Assembly: GCA_025450405.1 (NCBI GenBank)
Contig: JANWHL010000180.1
Location: forward strand, 1 to 9,931
DNA from: Ktedonobacterales bacterium
Lineage (GTDB): Bacteria > Chloroflexota > Ktedonobacteria > Ktedonobacterales > JADMIN01
DNA: 9,931 bases
Reading direction: 5' to 3'
This document shows, one piece after another, positions 1 to 5,275 of this stretch (positions within the stretch are counted from its first letter, which is position 1; each line of letters opens with the position of its first letter). Under the pieces are notes generated by a model that did no database searches, was not told where the DNA came from, and saw nothing but the letters and a program-made list of their open reading frames with translations. Both the position numbers and the translations under genes were made by a program.

Positions 1-32
1 ATGGTGGACCCCGCGCCGACTCGCGTGGCGCG

Positions 33-407
33 CTACGACTCGAGTTCGATGTCCAACGTTTGGATGGTGTACTCGCCGTCCTCGGAGGCGACGAGACGCC
101 GAACACGGAGGTCGGCGCGGTCCAGCAGCGCCTGGCACACCTGGGCAAGGCGCATGCCGTGCTCATAGAGCCGCAGGGCCTCGTCAAGGGGCAGTTGTCC
201 GCTTTCGAGTGAGCGGGCAATCTCCTCCAACTCGCCCATGACCTCCTCGAAGCCCCTCACGCCGTCGGCCGAGGACGCGATGCTGGCCGCATCCCCGGGC
301 GCGCCGCCGGCCCGTTGCCTGGCTGATGTCGTCCCCTCGTGGTGGTCGCCGCCCAGGCGGCCCTGGCCACCGCCGTGTTGCCGCGCATGATCACTGGCCA
401 TTGACAT
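33..407 (-). CDS. xseB: Exodeoxyribonuclease VII small subunit
   Basis: Small subunit of exonuclease VII, the cytoplasmic enzyme that degrades single-stranded DNA to oligonucleotides; several XseB chains bind the C-terminal helices of one XseA. The 124-residue product carries the family core from about residue 53 to 115: FEEVMGELEEIARSLESG, then LPLDEALRLYEHGMRLAQ, a two-helix hairpin. The core alone matches the usual length of about 70-85 aa. The first 52 residues are an unusual Gly/Ala/His-rich, probably disordered extension. I keep the ATG at 405-407 because GAGGAG lies just upstream, overlapping the xseA stop codon (414-416); an internal GTG at Val50 has no visible Shine-Dalgarno. Only 6 nt separate the two genes, so translational coupling with xseA is likely. 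Identity is confident; the N-terminus is less so. Confidence 0.93.
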   Translation of the reverse strand: MSMASDHARQHGGGQGRLGGDHHEGTTSARQRAGGAPGDAASIASSADGVRGFEEVMGELEEIARSLESGQLPLDEALRLYEHGMRLAQVCQALLDRADLRVRRLVASEDGEYTIQTLDIELES

Positions 408-413
408 CGCTCC

Positions 414-1727
414 TCACTCCTCAGACGGTAGCGTATCGGCGGTAAGCGGCGTTCGCCGCGGCGGCCGCGGGCGGTTCACGCCTGAATCCGCGGGCCCCTC
501 ACGCCGGCGCTCCCCCTCCACATCCGGGGTTGACTCGATACGAGCGACCGCCACCGCCGCGAAGCGCCCGTCGGCCACCTGAATGGAGAGCCCCTGGCCG
601 GACGGCACCTGCCCAACGCTCGTAACCACCTGGCCCTCCGGCTCGCGGCGCACCACCGCGAAGCCGCGCCCAATCGTGAGCAGCGGGCTCAACGAATGCA
701 GATGGAGGGCGGCACCGCGCAATCGTTCGTGGCGCAGCTCCAGATAATGCGCTATGCGCGCCGATAGGTTGTGCGTGGCGTCATCCACGCGCTGGCGCTC
801 CGAGGCGATGCGTGTGGCCGGGCTGGCACGGAGCAAGTCGCGGCGGGCCAGCGCGAGGAAGTCGCGCGCGGATTCGACCTGCGCCCGCATTATCAGCGTC
901 ATGTGGTCGCTCATTTCGGCCAGGTCGCGCCGCCACTCCCGCGCGTCGGGCACGCACGCCATCGCGGCGGCGGTAGGTGTGCTGGCGCGATGGTCCGCCA
1001 CGAAATCCGCGATGGTGAAGTCCGTCTCGTGGCCGACACCCGTGATCACAGGCAGGCGCGACCGATAAATGGCGCGTGCGACAGGCTCTTCGTTGAATGC
1101 CCATAGGTCCTCAAGCGACCCGCCGCCGCGCGCTACGATGGCCACGTCGGCACCCCCATGCGCATTCAGCGCATCCAGCGCCGCGGCGACCTCGGCCGCC
1201 GCGCCCTCGCCCTGCACCAATGCTGGCGCGATGATCACGTGCACGAGCGGGCAGCGCTGCCGCAGTGTGCGCACAATGTCGCGCAGCGCCGCGCCGGATG
1301 CGGATGTCACCACGCCTACGCAGGATGGCCGCGCCGGAATCGGGCGCTTGCGCTCGCCCTCGAACAGGCCCTCGGCCTCCAGGCGCGCCTTTAGTTCCTC
1401 AAAGCGCAGGTGGAGCAGGCCGATCCCAGCATCCTCGACGGCGTCCACGTATAACTGGTACTCGCCGCGGGCCTCGTACACACTCAGCCGGCCGTGCGCC
1501 AGCACCGCCATGCCGTTGCGCAAGGGCGGCGCGTACGTCGCGAGCTGGCGGAAGAAGACGCACCGGAGCTGCGCGGTCTCATCCTTGAGCGAGAAGTAGC
1601 GATGTCCCGACGCGGGCTGGGCGTAGCCCGTGATCTCGCCACGTACCCAGACATCGCTCAAGTACGGGTCTTCGCCAAAGAGATCTTTCAAGTACCGGGT
1701 AATCTCGCCTACGCCGACGATGCGCAT
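414..1727 (-). CDS. xseA: Exodeoxyribonuclease VII large subunit
   Basis: Catalytic subunit of exonuclease VII, which digests single-stranded DNA from both ends and acts in repair and recombination. Counting from the ATG at 1725-1727 the protein has 437 aa, close to the usual 400-460. An N-terminal OB-fold (about 1-95, with VWVRGEITGY and GHRYFSLKDE) precedes the catalytic domain. Its signature segments are all present: TSASGAALRD (Asp150), ARGGGSLEDLWAFNEE (Arg200), GVGHETDFTIADFVADHRA (His233, Asp236) and STPTAAA. A charged helical region that should bind XseB follows. The reading frame stays open to a TTG at 1767-1769 (451 aa), but the ATG at 1727 has AAAGGAT (1734-1740) at good spacing and the TTG has nothing comparable. 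It lies 126 nt downstream of the accB-like gene and is followed 6 nt later by xseB. Confidence 0.96.
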   Translation of the reverse strand: MRIVGVGEITRYLKDLFGEDPYLSDVWVRGEITGYAQPASGHRYFSLKDETAQLRCVFFRQLATYAPPLRNGMAVLAHGRLSVYEARGEYQLYVDAVEDAGIGLLHLRFEELKARLEAEGLFEGERKRPIPARPSCVGVVTSASGAALRDIVRTLRQRCPLVHVIIAPALVQGEGAAAEVAAALDALNAHGGADVAIVARGGGSLEDLWAFNEEPVARAIYRSRLPVITGVGHETDFTIADFVADHRASTPTAAAMACVPDAREWRRDLAEMSDHMTLIMRAQVESARDFLALARRDLLRASPATRIASERQRVDDATHNLSARIAHYLELRHERLRGAALHLHSLSPLLTIGRGFAVVRREPEGQVVTSVGQVPSGQGLSIQVADGRFAAVAVARIESTPDVEGERRREGPADSGVNRPRPPRRTPLTADTLPSEE

Positions 1728-1853
1728 GCGCCCATCCTTTTCAAGTCGCGGTCGCTCGCGGCGCGCCAACGCCCGCCCGCCGCCCCATCCGCTGCGGCGA
1801 GCCGATGCCCGGCCCCATCACGCGCGTGCACCAACTCCAGCCAGATGCGCGCA

Positions 1854-2396
1854 TCACGGTGTGAGCGGGTCGAGGGACATGAGGGCCTGGCCGTACTCCA
1901 CCGCTTGTCCCTCAGCCACGAGGATCGCGGAGACACGGCCCGGGTGGTCGGCTTCCACTTCGTTGAACACGTTCAGCGTCTCGATGGCTCCCACAATCTG
2001 GCCCTGGCGGACGATATCGCCGGCCGCCACCATGGGCTTGCCGCCTGGGCTGAGCGCGACATGAAAGCGCCCGACCAGCGGGGCGGTGACACGCAGCGCG
2101 TGGTCCTCCGCGGACACCGCGGCGGCGCCGTCGAGATGGTCCACGGCCTGATGCTCAAAGTGTGGCGCCGAGCCTGGGACCGTGGCGAAGTCCACGGCGA
2201 CGGGCGACGGCTTGCGCAATTGGAGGCGGAGCCCATCGGCCTCGCGTTCCACCGTCACTTCGTCTATATCGGAGTGCTGCATCAACGTGATGATCTGGCG
2301 CAGCTCCGCGATACTGAGGCCGCGCGCCGCCGGTGTCGCATGATTTTGCTGGTCCGCTTGCCGCTGCGCGGAGTCCCCGCTTCGCTCGCGTGGCAT
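1854..2396 (-). CDS. BCCP-like protein lacking the biotinylated lysine (AccB homologue)
   Basis: Homologue of AccB, the biotin carboxyl carrier protein of acetyl-CoA carboxylase. From the ATG at 2394-2396 it has 180 aa. It shows the usual layout: an N-terminal helical segment (GLSIAELRQIITLMQHSDID, then GLRLQLRKP), a variable linker, and a C-terminal biotinyl-type domain (about 103-178) with APLVGRFH, the BCCP thumb region ALSPGGKPM, and EVEADHPGRVSAILVAEGQ. Where BCCPs read V-E-A-M-K-M-M-N this one reads I-E-T-L-N-V-F-N, so the biotin-accepting Lys is Asn142 (codon complement of 1971-1973). The only Lys in the domain is in the thumb. It therefore should not be biotinylated; a structural or regulatory role, as for plant BADC proteins, is inference. 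The frame extends to a GTG at 2421-2423, but GGGAGAGG just before 2396 favours the ATG. It follows efp by about 130 nt; no accC is adjacent. Confidence 0.88.
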   Translation of the reverse strand: MPRERSGDSAQRQADQQNHATPAARGLSIAELRQIITLMQHSDIDEVTVEREADGLRLQLRKPSPVAVDFATVPGSAPHFEHQAVDHLDGAAAVSAEDHALRVTAPLVGRFHVALSPGGKPMVAAGDIVRQGQIVGAIETLNVFNEVEADHPGRVSAILVAEGQAVEYGQALMSLDPLTP

Positions 2397-2525
2397 TGAC
2401 CTCTCCCTCTGCCCGGCTGGCACGTATTGCCTCGCACTCGTGCGCGAACTCGTACTCCCGGCGAGTTTCCCCCCTAAACCGGCGGTCTCGCCCCGATCGC
2501 GCCGACCGCCTGGCCGGGCCGCGCA

Positions 2526-3086
2526 CTATCCCACGCGCTCCACGTAGGTGCCCGTCTCCGTCTTGACGCGGATGGTTTCGCCAGTGGTGACAAAGAGCGG
2601 TACCTGGACCGTCAGACCCGTCTCGAGCTGCGCGGGCTTGGTCCCGCCCGTGGCGGTGTCGCCCTTGAATCCCGGCTCGGTGTACGTGACCTTGAGGTCC
2701 ACGTTGACCGGCAGCTCCACATTCAGCGGCGAGTCCTTGTAGCTGATGATGTCGAGTTCCATGCCATCTATGAGATAGAGCCGAGCATCGCCGAGCTGGT
2801 CCGAGGTGAGACTCACCGTCTCGTAGTTCTCAGAGTCCATAAAGTGGAACGTGTCGGCGTCGTTGTACTGGTAAATGACGTGTCGGCGCTCGAGATAGAC
2901 GCGGGGAAAGCGCTCACCGGCGTCATAGGTGCGGTCGATGGTCGACCCGGTGCGCAGGTTGCGCATCTTCAGACGCACGATCGCGCCGCCGCGTCCCATC
3001 TTGACATGCTGCCACTCGACGATGGTATACGGCTGCCCGTCCACCTCGAGCGAGATACCCTTCTTCAGGTCGCCGGTCGAAATCAT
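2526..3086 (-). CDS. efp: Translation elongation factor P
   Basis: EF-P binds between the P and E sites of stalled ribosomes and promotes peptide bond formation at polyproline stretches. The product is 186 aa, the usual length, with the KOW-like domain I (MISTGDLKKG, WQHVKMGRGGAIVRLKMRNL), the central OB domain (FHFMDSENYETVSL, GDARLYLIDGMELDIISY) and the C-terminal OB domain containing the signature GDTATGGTKPAQLETG. The frame is open 67 codons further upstream (to 3287), but that extension has no family resemblance and the ATG at 3084-3086 has an excellent Shine-Dalgarno, AGGGAGG at 3093-3099, six bases away. The domain I loop tip has Arg32 where the modified Lys of E. coli EF-P lies (KPGKG versus KMGRG), so EpmA-type lysylation is excluded. 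It is the first gene of the minus-strand cluster leading to the accB-like gene and xseAB. Confidence 0.97.
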   Translation of the reverse strand: MISTGDLKKGISLEVDGQPYTIVEWQHVKMGRGGAIVRLKMRNLRTGSTIDRTYDAGERFPRVYLERRHVIYQYNDADTFHFMDSENYETVSLTSDQLGDARLYLIDGMELDIISYKDSPLNVELPVNVDLKVTYTEPGFKGDTATGGTKPAQLETGLTVQVPLFVTTGETIRVKTETGTYVERVG

Positions 3087-3092
3087 GCTCAG

Positions 3093-3099
3093 CCTCCCT
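3093..3099 (-). promoter_or_regulatory. Ribosome binding site that fixes the efp start
   Basis: AGGGAGG on the minus strand, six bases before the ATG at 3086. It decides the start against the longer open frame that reaches 3287. Confidence 0.85.
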
Positions 3100-3195
3100 G
3101 TGGTGCCCCGTGCTTGGTGCCCGGCGTGGGGGTAGGGCCAGCACTTGCGTAGTCGCCCTCGCCATGCCTCATCGTGTTCTCTATGTGCCCGCAAG

Positions 3196-3248
3196 CTCGC
3201 CATCCGGAAACGGATGCGCGAGTCCACGGAGCCGGCCCGTGCCGGCTC
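3196..3248. promoter_or_regulatory. Two consecutive strong hairpins, possible structured leader or small RNA
   Basis: First hairpin, 3196-3222: CTCGC then CATCCG pair with CGGATG then GCGAG, with one bulged C at 3217 and a GAAA loop (3207-3210). Read on the plus strand this is 11 base pairs capped by a GNRA tetraloop. Second hairpin, 3229-3248: GAGCCGGC and GCCGGCTC form a perfect 8-bp stem around CCGT. No T-run follows on either strand, so these are not ordinary intrinsic terminators. They could form in the long efp leader (minus strand) or in a plus-strand RNA upstream of nth; the GNRA loop mildly favours the latter. I could not match them to a known riboswitch. Confidence 0.45.
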
Positions 3249-3340
3249 ACGGCCTACCGGACTGACTCTGCTCCCGCGGATACTCAATCCATAGACGCCA
3301 GCGGTTTTCCGCGACCGGTTTGCCGGGAGCGGACTTTACG

Positions 3341-3382
3341 CGCGATTTGCCTGCCGCGATATGCCTGCCGCGATTTGCCTGC
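3341..3382. repeat. Three tandem copies of a 14-bp unit
   Basis: CGCGATTTGCCTGC occurs at 3341-3354, 3355-3368 and 3369-3382; the middle copy differs by one base (T to A). The 14-bp period is not a multiple of three, which argues against a coding repeat, and the array lies between divergent genes. It may be a set of protein binding sites or a slippage-prone minisatellite. Confidence 0.85.
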
Positions 3383-3434
3383 CAGGAGGCCCGACCGCGC
3401 ACCTCCCGAAGCTGGAGTGCGGCCGGGCCCTCAC

Positions 3435-3441
3435 TATCATA
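3435..3441. promoter_or_regulatory. Possible divergent -10 element for nth and efp
   Basis: The plus strand reads TATCAT (3435-3440). The minus strand reads TATGAT (3436-3441) preceded by TGG, an extended -10 arrangement. No good -35 is visible on either strand, and the implied efp leader would be about 340 nt, so support is weak. Confidence 0.25.
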
Positions 3442-3545
3442 CCACGTGAGGCCAGGCGAGGGCTTGAGTCATGTCCTCCAACGGCGGTCGCCTCGTCGCT
3501 GGCATGGCGCGTGCCAGTCGTCCCCTGGCCAGGAAGGATATGACG

Positions 3546-4217
3546 ATGCTGACCAACGCCGCTGATGCGCCGCACGTGGCGCCCGGGGCCCCGCGCGCCG
3601 TCATGGGGGCCCTCGCGGCGACCTACCACGGTCGGGGCGCCGTCGAGCTGGGCGAACCGTACCGCGTGCTCATCGCCACCATCGTCTCTCAGCGCACTCG
3701 CGAAGAGCAGACCACGGCGGTATCCACGCGGGTATTCGCTCGCTACCCGGACGCGCACGCGCTCGCGACGGCGGACGAGCGTACGCTGTATGACCTCCTC
3801 GACGGCAGTCAGTACCGAGAGACCAAAGCCCCGCGCCTGATCGAGCTGGCGCGCATCCTGGTTGACCACTACGACGGCCAGGTCCCGGACGATTTGGAGC
3901 GTCTGCTCGCGCTGCCCGGTGTGGGTCGCAAGACCGCCAACTGCGTGCGCATCTACGCGTTCAACATCGCCGCCCTTTGCGTGGACATCCACATGCACCG
4001 CATCACCAACCGCCTTGGCTGGGTACGTACGAAGACGCCTGACCAGACCGAGCGCGCGCTGGAGCATGTCCTGCCAAGGGACCTCTGGGCTGGCGCCAAC
4101 CGCCTGTTTCTCCAGCATGGGCGCGCGCTCTGTGGGCCCGGCGTGCCGCGCTGCCTCGTCTGCCCGGTGCGGGGCTGGTGCGCCTACGGGCTGGATGCCG
4201 CAACGCCGAAGAGGTAG
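3546..4217 (+). CDS. nth: Endonuclease III (DNA glycosylase/AP lyase), 4Fe-4S type
   Basis: Base-excision repair enzyme that removes oxidised pyrimidines and cleaves the abasic site by beta-elimination. From the ATG at 3546 it has 223 aa (E. coli Nth 211). Helix-hairpin-helix LLALPGVGRKTANCV carries the catalytic Lys129; VDIHMHR carries the catalytic Asp147, at the same 18-residue spacing as K120/D138 of E. coli. The C-terminal iron-sulphur loop is intact: Cys196, 203, 206 and 212 in C-X6-C-X2-C-X5-C. The N-terminal helix reads VLIATIVSQRTREEQT; the SQRT form is more like archaeal-type Nth than the E. coli SAQATD form. The frame opens upstream at 3471, but AGGAAGG (3531-3537) is 8 bases before 3546 and only 2 before the ATG at 3540, favouring 3546. 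It is divergent from efp and convergent with the zinc-ribbon gene. Confidence 0.94.
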   Translation: MLTNAADAPHVAPGAPRAVMGALAATYHGRGAVELGEPYRVLIATIVSQRTREEQTTAVSTRVFARYPDAHALATADERTLYDLLDGSQYRETKAPRLIELARILVDHYDGQVPDDLERLLALPGVGRKTANCVRIYAFNIAALCVDIHMHRITNRLGWVRTKTPDQTERALEHVLPRDLWAGANRLFLQHGRALCGPGVPRCLVCPVRGWCAYGLDAATPKR

Positions 4218-4261
4218 GTGGCGCGTAGCCGCTCGGTACGCACCGGCACGCCGGGACGGAA

Positions 4262-4287
4262 AGCGGCCCGCCCGAGGGCGAGCCGCT
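4262..4287 (-). terminator. Candidate terminator hairpin between convergent genes
   Basis: AGCGGC pairs with GCCGCT and, after a C/A mismatch, CGCC pairs with GGCG around a CGAG loop: ten pairs in total. It lies 45 nt past the nth stop and about 60 nt past the stop of the zinc-ribbon gene. On the minus strand it runs into TTTCC, a short U tract; on the plus strand no T-run follows. It may serve both genes, with better support for the minus strand. Confidence 0.45.
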
Positions 4288-4349
4288 GATAGTGGGCACA
4301 TGTTGTCAGCTGAACGTGGTCATCCCGACGTTGCGCGTGGTAAGCGTCG

Positions 4350-4988
4350 TCAGCGCTCCATGCGCGCCCCCTGGCGGGCGGACGACCTCCCGCCGCCATC
4401 CATGGCACCGCCGCCATAGCCACAGAAGGGACACAGATTCCACTTCAATTCTAGCAAGTGGTCGCAGCGTGGACACGGCCGGCGCAGCTTGGTGCCGCAG
4501 CTCGGGCACACTTGGAACTCGCCCTCGACACGATAGTGGCAGGTTGGGCACGTCTGACGCTCGGTCATCTCGGCCAGGAGTGATTCTTCTTCGAGCTGGC
4601 GCTCGTAGAGCTCGGCGAGGGTCTGGCGGGGGCGCACAATCAAGTAAATGAAGAGGCCGCCGAGAAAGAACACGGCGACAAGCAGCGTGGCGGTGATCTG
4701 CACGATCACGTCTTGCGTGCGCGACCGCACGTCGCGCCACGCCCAGAACACCAGTGCCAGCCAGAAAATGGCCACGAACGCGGCGAAGAACGCCACCACG
4801 AGCCCGACGAGCCCGAGCAGGCTCTTGAGGGAGCCCCCGGTGGAGGACCCGGAACCGCTGGACGAACTGGCCGCCGCGGACGCGGTCGCCTGCGCCGCCG
4901 CAGTCGCCGTGGCCTGGGCCGCCGAAAGCGTCGGTGTGGCCGCGGTGACCACCTGATGGATGACGTTATGCAGCATTATGTCGCTCAC
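4350..4988 (-). CDS. Two-TM membrane protein with C-terminal double zinc ribbon
   Basis: Not a named family that I recognise. The 212-residue product has four parts. An N-terminal segment leads into an Ala/Thr/Ser/Gly-rich low-complexity stretch (about 16-52). Two hydrophobic helices follow (about 56-83 and 95-118), separated by a short basic loop (WRDVRSRTQ). A charged, probably helical stalk (TLAELYERQLEEESLLAEM) comes next, then two zinc ribbons. Their cysteines are 147/150, 161/164, 172/175 and 186/189, giving a regular CX2C-X10-CX2C-X7-CX2C-X10-CX2C. The tail is Gly/Arg-rich. The ribbons most likely sit on the cytoplasmic side as a protein or nucleic acid binding module on a membrane anchor; that is inference. 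The start is GTG at 4986-4988; an in-frame ATG at 4974-4976 is the alternative, and neither has a strong Shine-Dalgarno. It appears monocistronic with its own candidate promoter at 5093-5122. Confidence 0.85.
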   Translation of the reverse strand: MSDIMLHNVIHQVVTAATPTLSAAQATATAAAQATASAAASSSSGSGSSTGGSLKSLLGLVGLVVAFFAAFVAIFWLALVFWAWRDVRSRTQDVIVQITATLLVAVFFLGGLFIYLIVRPRQTLAELYERQLEEESLLAEMTERQTCPTCHYRVEGEFQVCPSCGTKLRRPCPRCDHLLELKWNLCPFCGYGGGAMDGGGRSSARQGARMER

Positions 4989-5076
4989 GACTACCCGCCT
5001 CTCTCGCCGCGCCGCGTGCTCGCGCCGCCGACCGCCGCACAGCGTTTCGCGCCGTCTCGCACCACCTCACGCGAGA

Positions 5077-5093
5077 TGGGGCACCGTGCCCCA
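5077..5093. promoter_or_regulatory. Palindrome at the predicted start site of the zinc-ribbon gene (operator candidate)
   Basis: TGGGGCAC and GTGCCCCA are perfect 8-bp arms around a single C. The one-base centre suits a dimeric protein binding site better than an RNA hairpin, and no T-run follows. It begins at the last base of the candidate -10 and covers the expected transcription start. Confidence 0.5.
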
Positions 5094-5122
5094 CGATACC
5101 AGATCAGATCGGTACCGATCAA
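5093..5122 (-). promoter_or_regulatory. Candidate promoter of the zinc-ribbon gene
   Basis: On the minus strand -35 TTGATC (5117-5122) is followed after 18 bases by TATCGT (5093-5098), which is preceded by TGG as in extended -10 promoters. The implied leader is about 100 nt. The -35 is overlapped by one palindrome and the start site by another. Confidence 0.45.
5107..5120. promoter_or_regulatory. 14-bp perfect palindrome overlapping the -35 (operator candidate)
   Basis: GATCGGTACCGATC is its own reverse complement with no central spacer, so it cannot form a useful RNA hairpin. It overlaps four bases of the candidate -35 and part of the spacer, a usual position for a repressor site. Confidence 0.5.
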
Positions 5123-5275
5123 TGGTACAGCCCAGCCGTCCCAGCCAGACGCCGCTCGGAGTCCTGTTCGCCACTCTCCCCACTATCGGACGCGCGGACT
5201 GCGCGCGCGGTCTCATCCTTAGCACGATCTCCGCCACCGCCCCGCGCCGTGCCGCCGAGCCCGTGCCATTCCTGG

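Larger units (their letters stand above)
3087..3545. other. Divergent efp/nth intergenic region with structured DNA
   Basis: About 460 bp without a supportable gene between the efp start (minus) and the nth start (plus). It holds the efp Shine-Dalgarno, two consecutive hairpins (3196-3248), three tandem copies of a 14-bp unit (3341-3382), a TATCAT/TATGAT candidate -10 readable on both strands near 3435-3441, and the nth Shine-Dalgarno at 3531-3537. Open frames cross it, but none resembles a known protein or has convincing initiation signals. Confidence 0.7.
4989..5275. other. Intergenic region between glycosidase and zinc-ribbon gene
   Basis: It contains the two palindromes and the candidate promoter described separately. 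Past the glycosidase stop (5276) I see GC-rich sequence with alternating GCGCGC around 5190-5210 but no convincing terminator. No gene is supported here. Confidence 0.6.

Noticed and set aside
1728..1853. Possible accC remnant between the accB-like gene and xseA
   Set aside because: I translated the minus strand by eye and saw no biotin carboxylase motif; the stretch is too short and GC-rich to support a pseudogene call.
1494..2399. 301-codon plus-strand open frame opposite xseA and the accB-like gene
   Set aside because: Its translation has no recognisable motif and it lies antisense to two well-supported genes; long antisense frames are expected in GC-rich DNA.
3087..3287. 67-codon in-frame N-terminal extension of efp
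   Set aside because: The extension does not resemble EF-P and is not hydrophobic; the strong AGGGAGG before 3086 and the standard EF-P length fix the shorter start.
3196..3300. Known riboswitch (c-di-GMP-I, guanidine-II, TPP, cobalamin)
   Set aside because: The GAAA hairpin recalls the c-di-GMP-I P2 stem and one loop reads ACGG on the minus strand, but the conserved core segments of each class are absent.
3336..4301. 321-codon minus-strand open frame across nth
   Set aside because: Antisense to an intact endonuclease III with all catalytic and Fe-S residues. The product is Arg/Ala/Gly-rich without domain features.
5077..5093. Intrinsic terminator of the GH38 gene
   Set aside because: The stem has a one-base centre, no U tract follows, and it is about 180 bp past the stop codon; its position at the next promoter fits an operator better.
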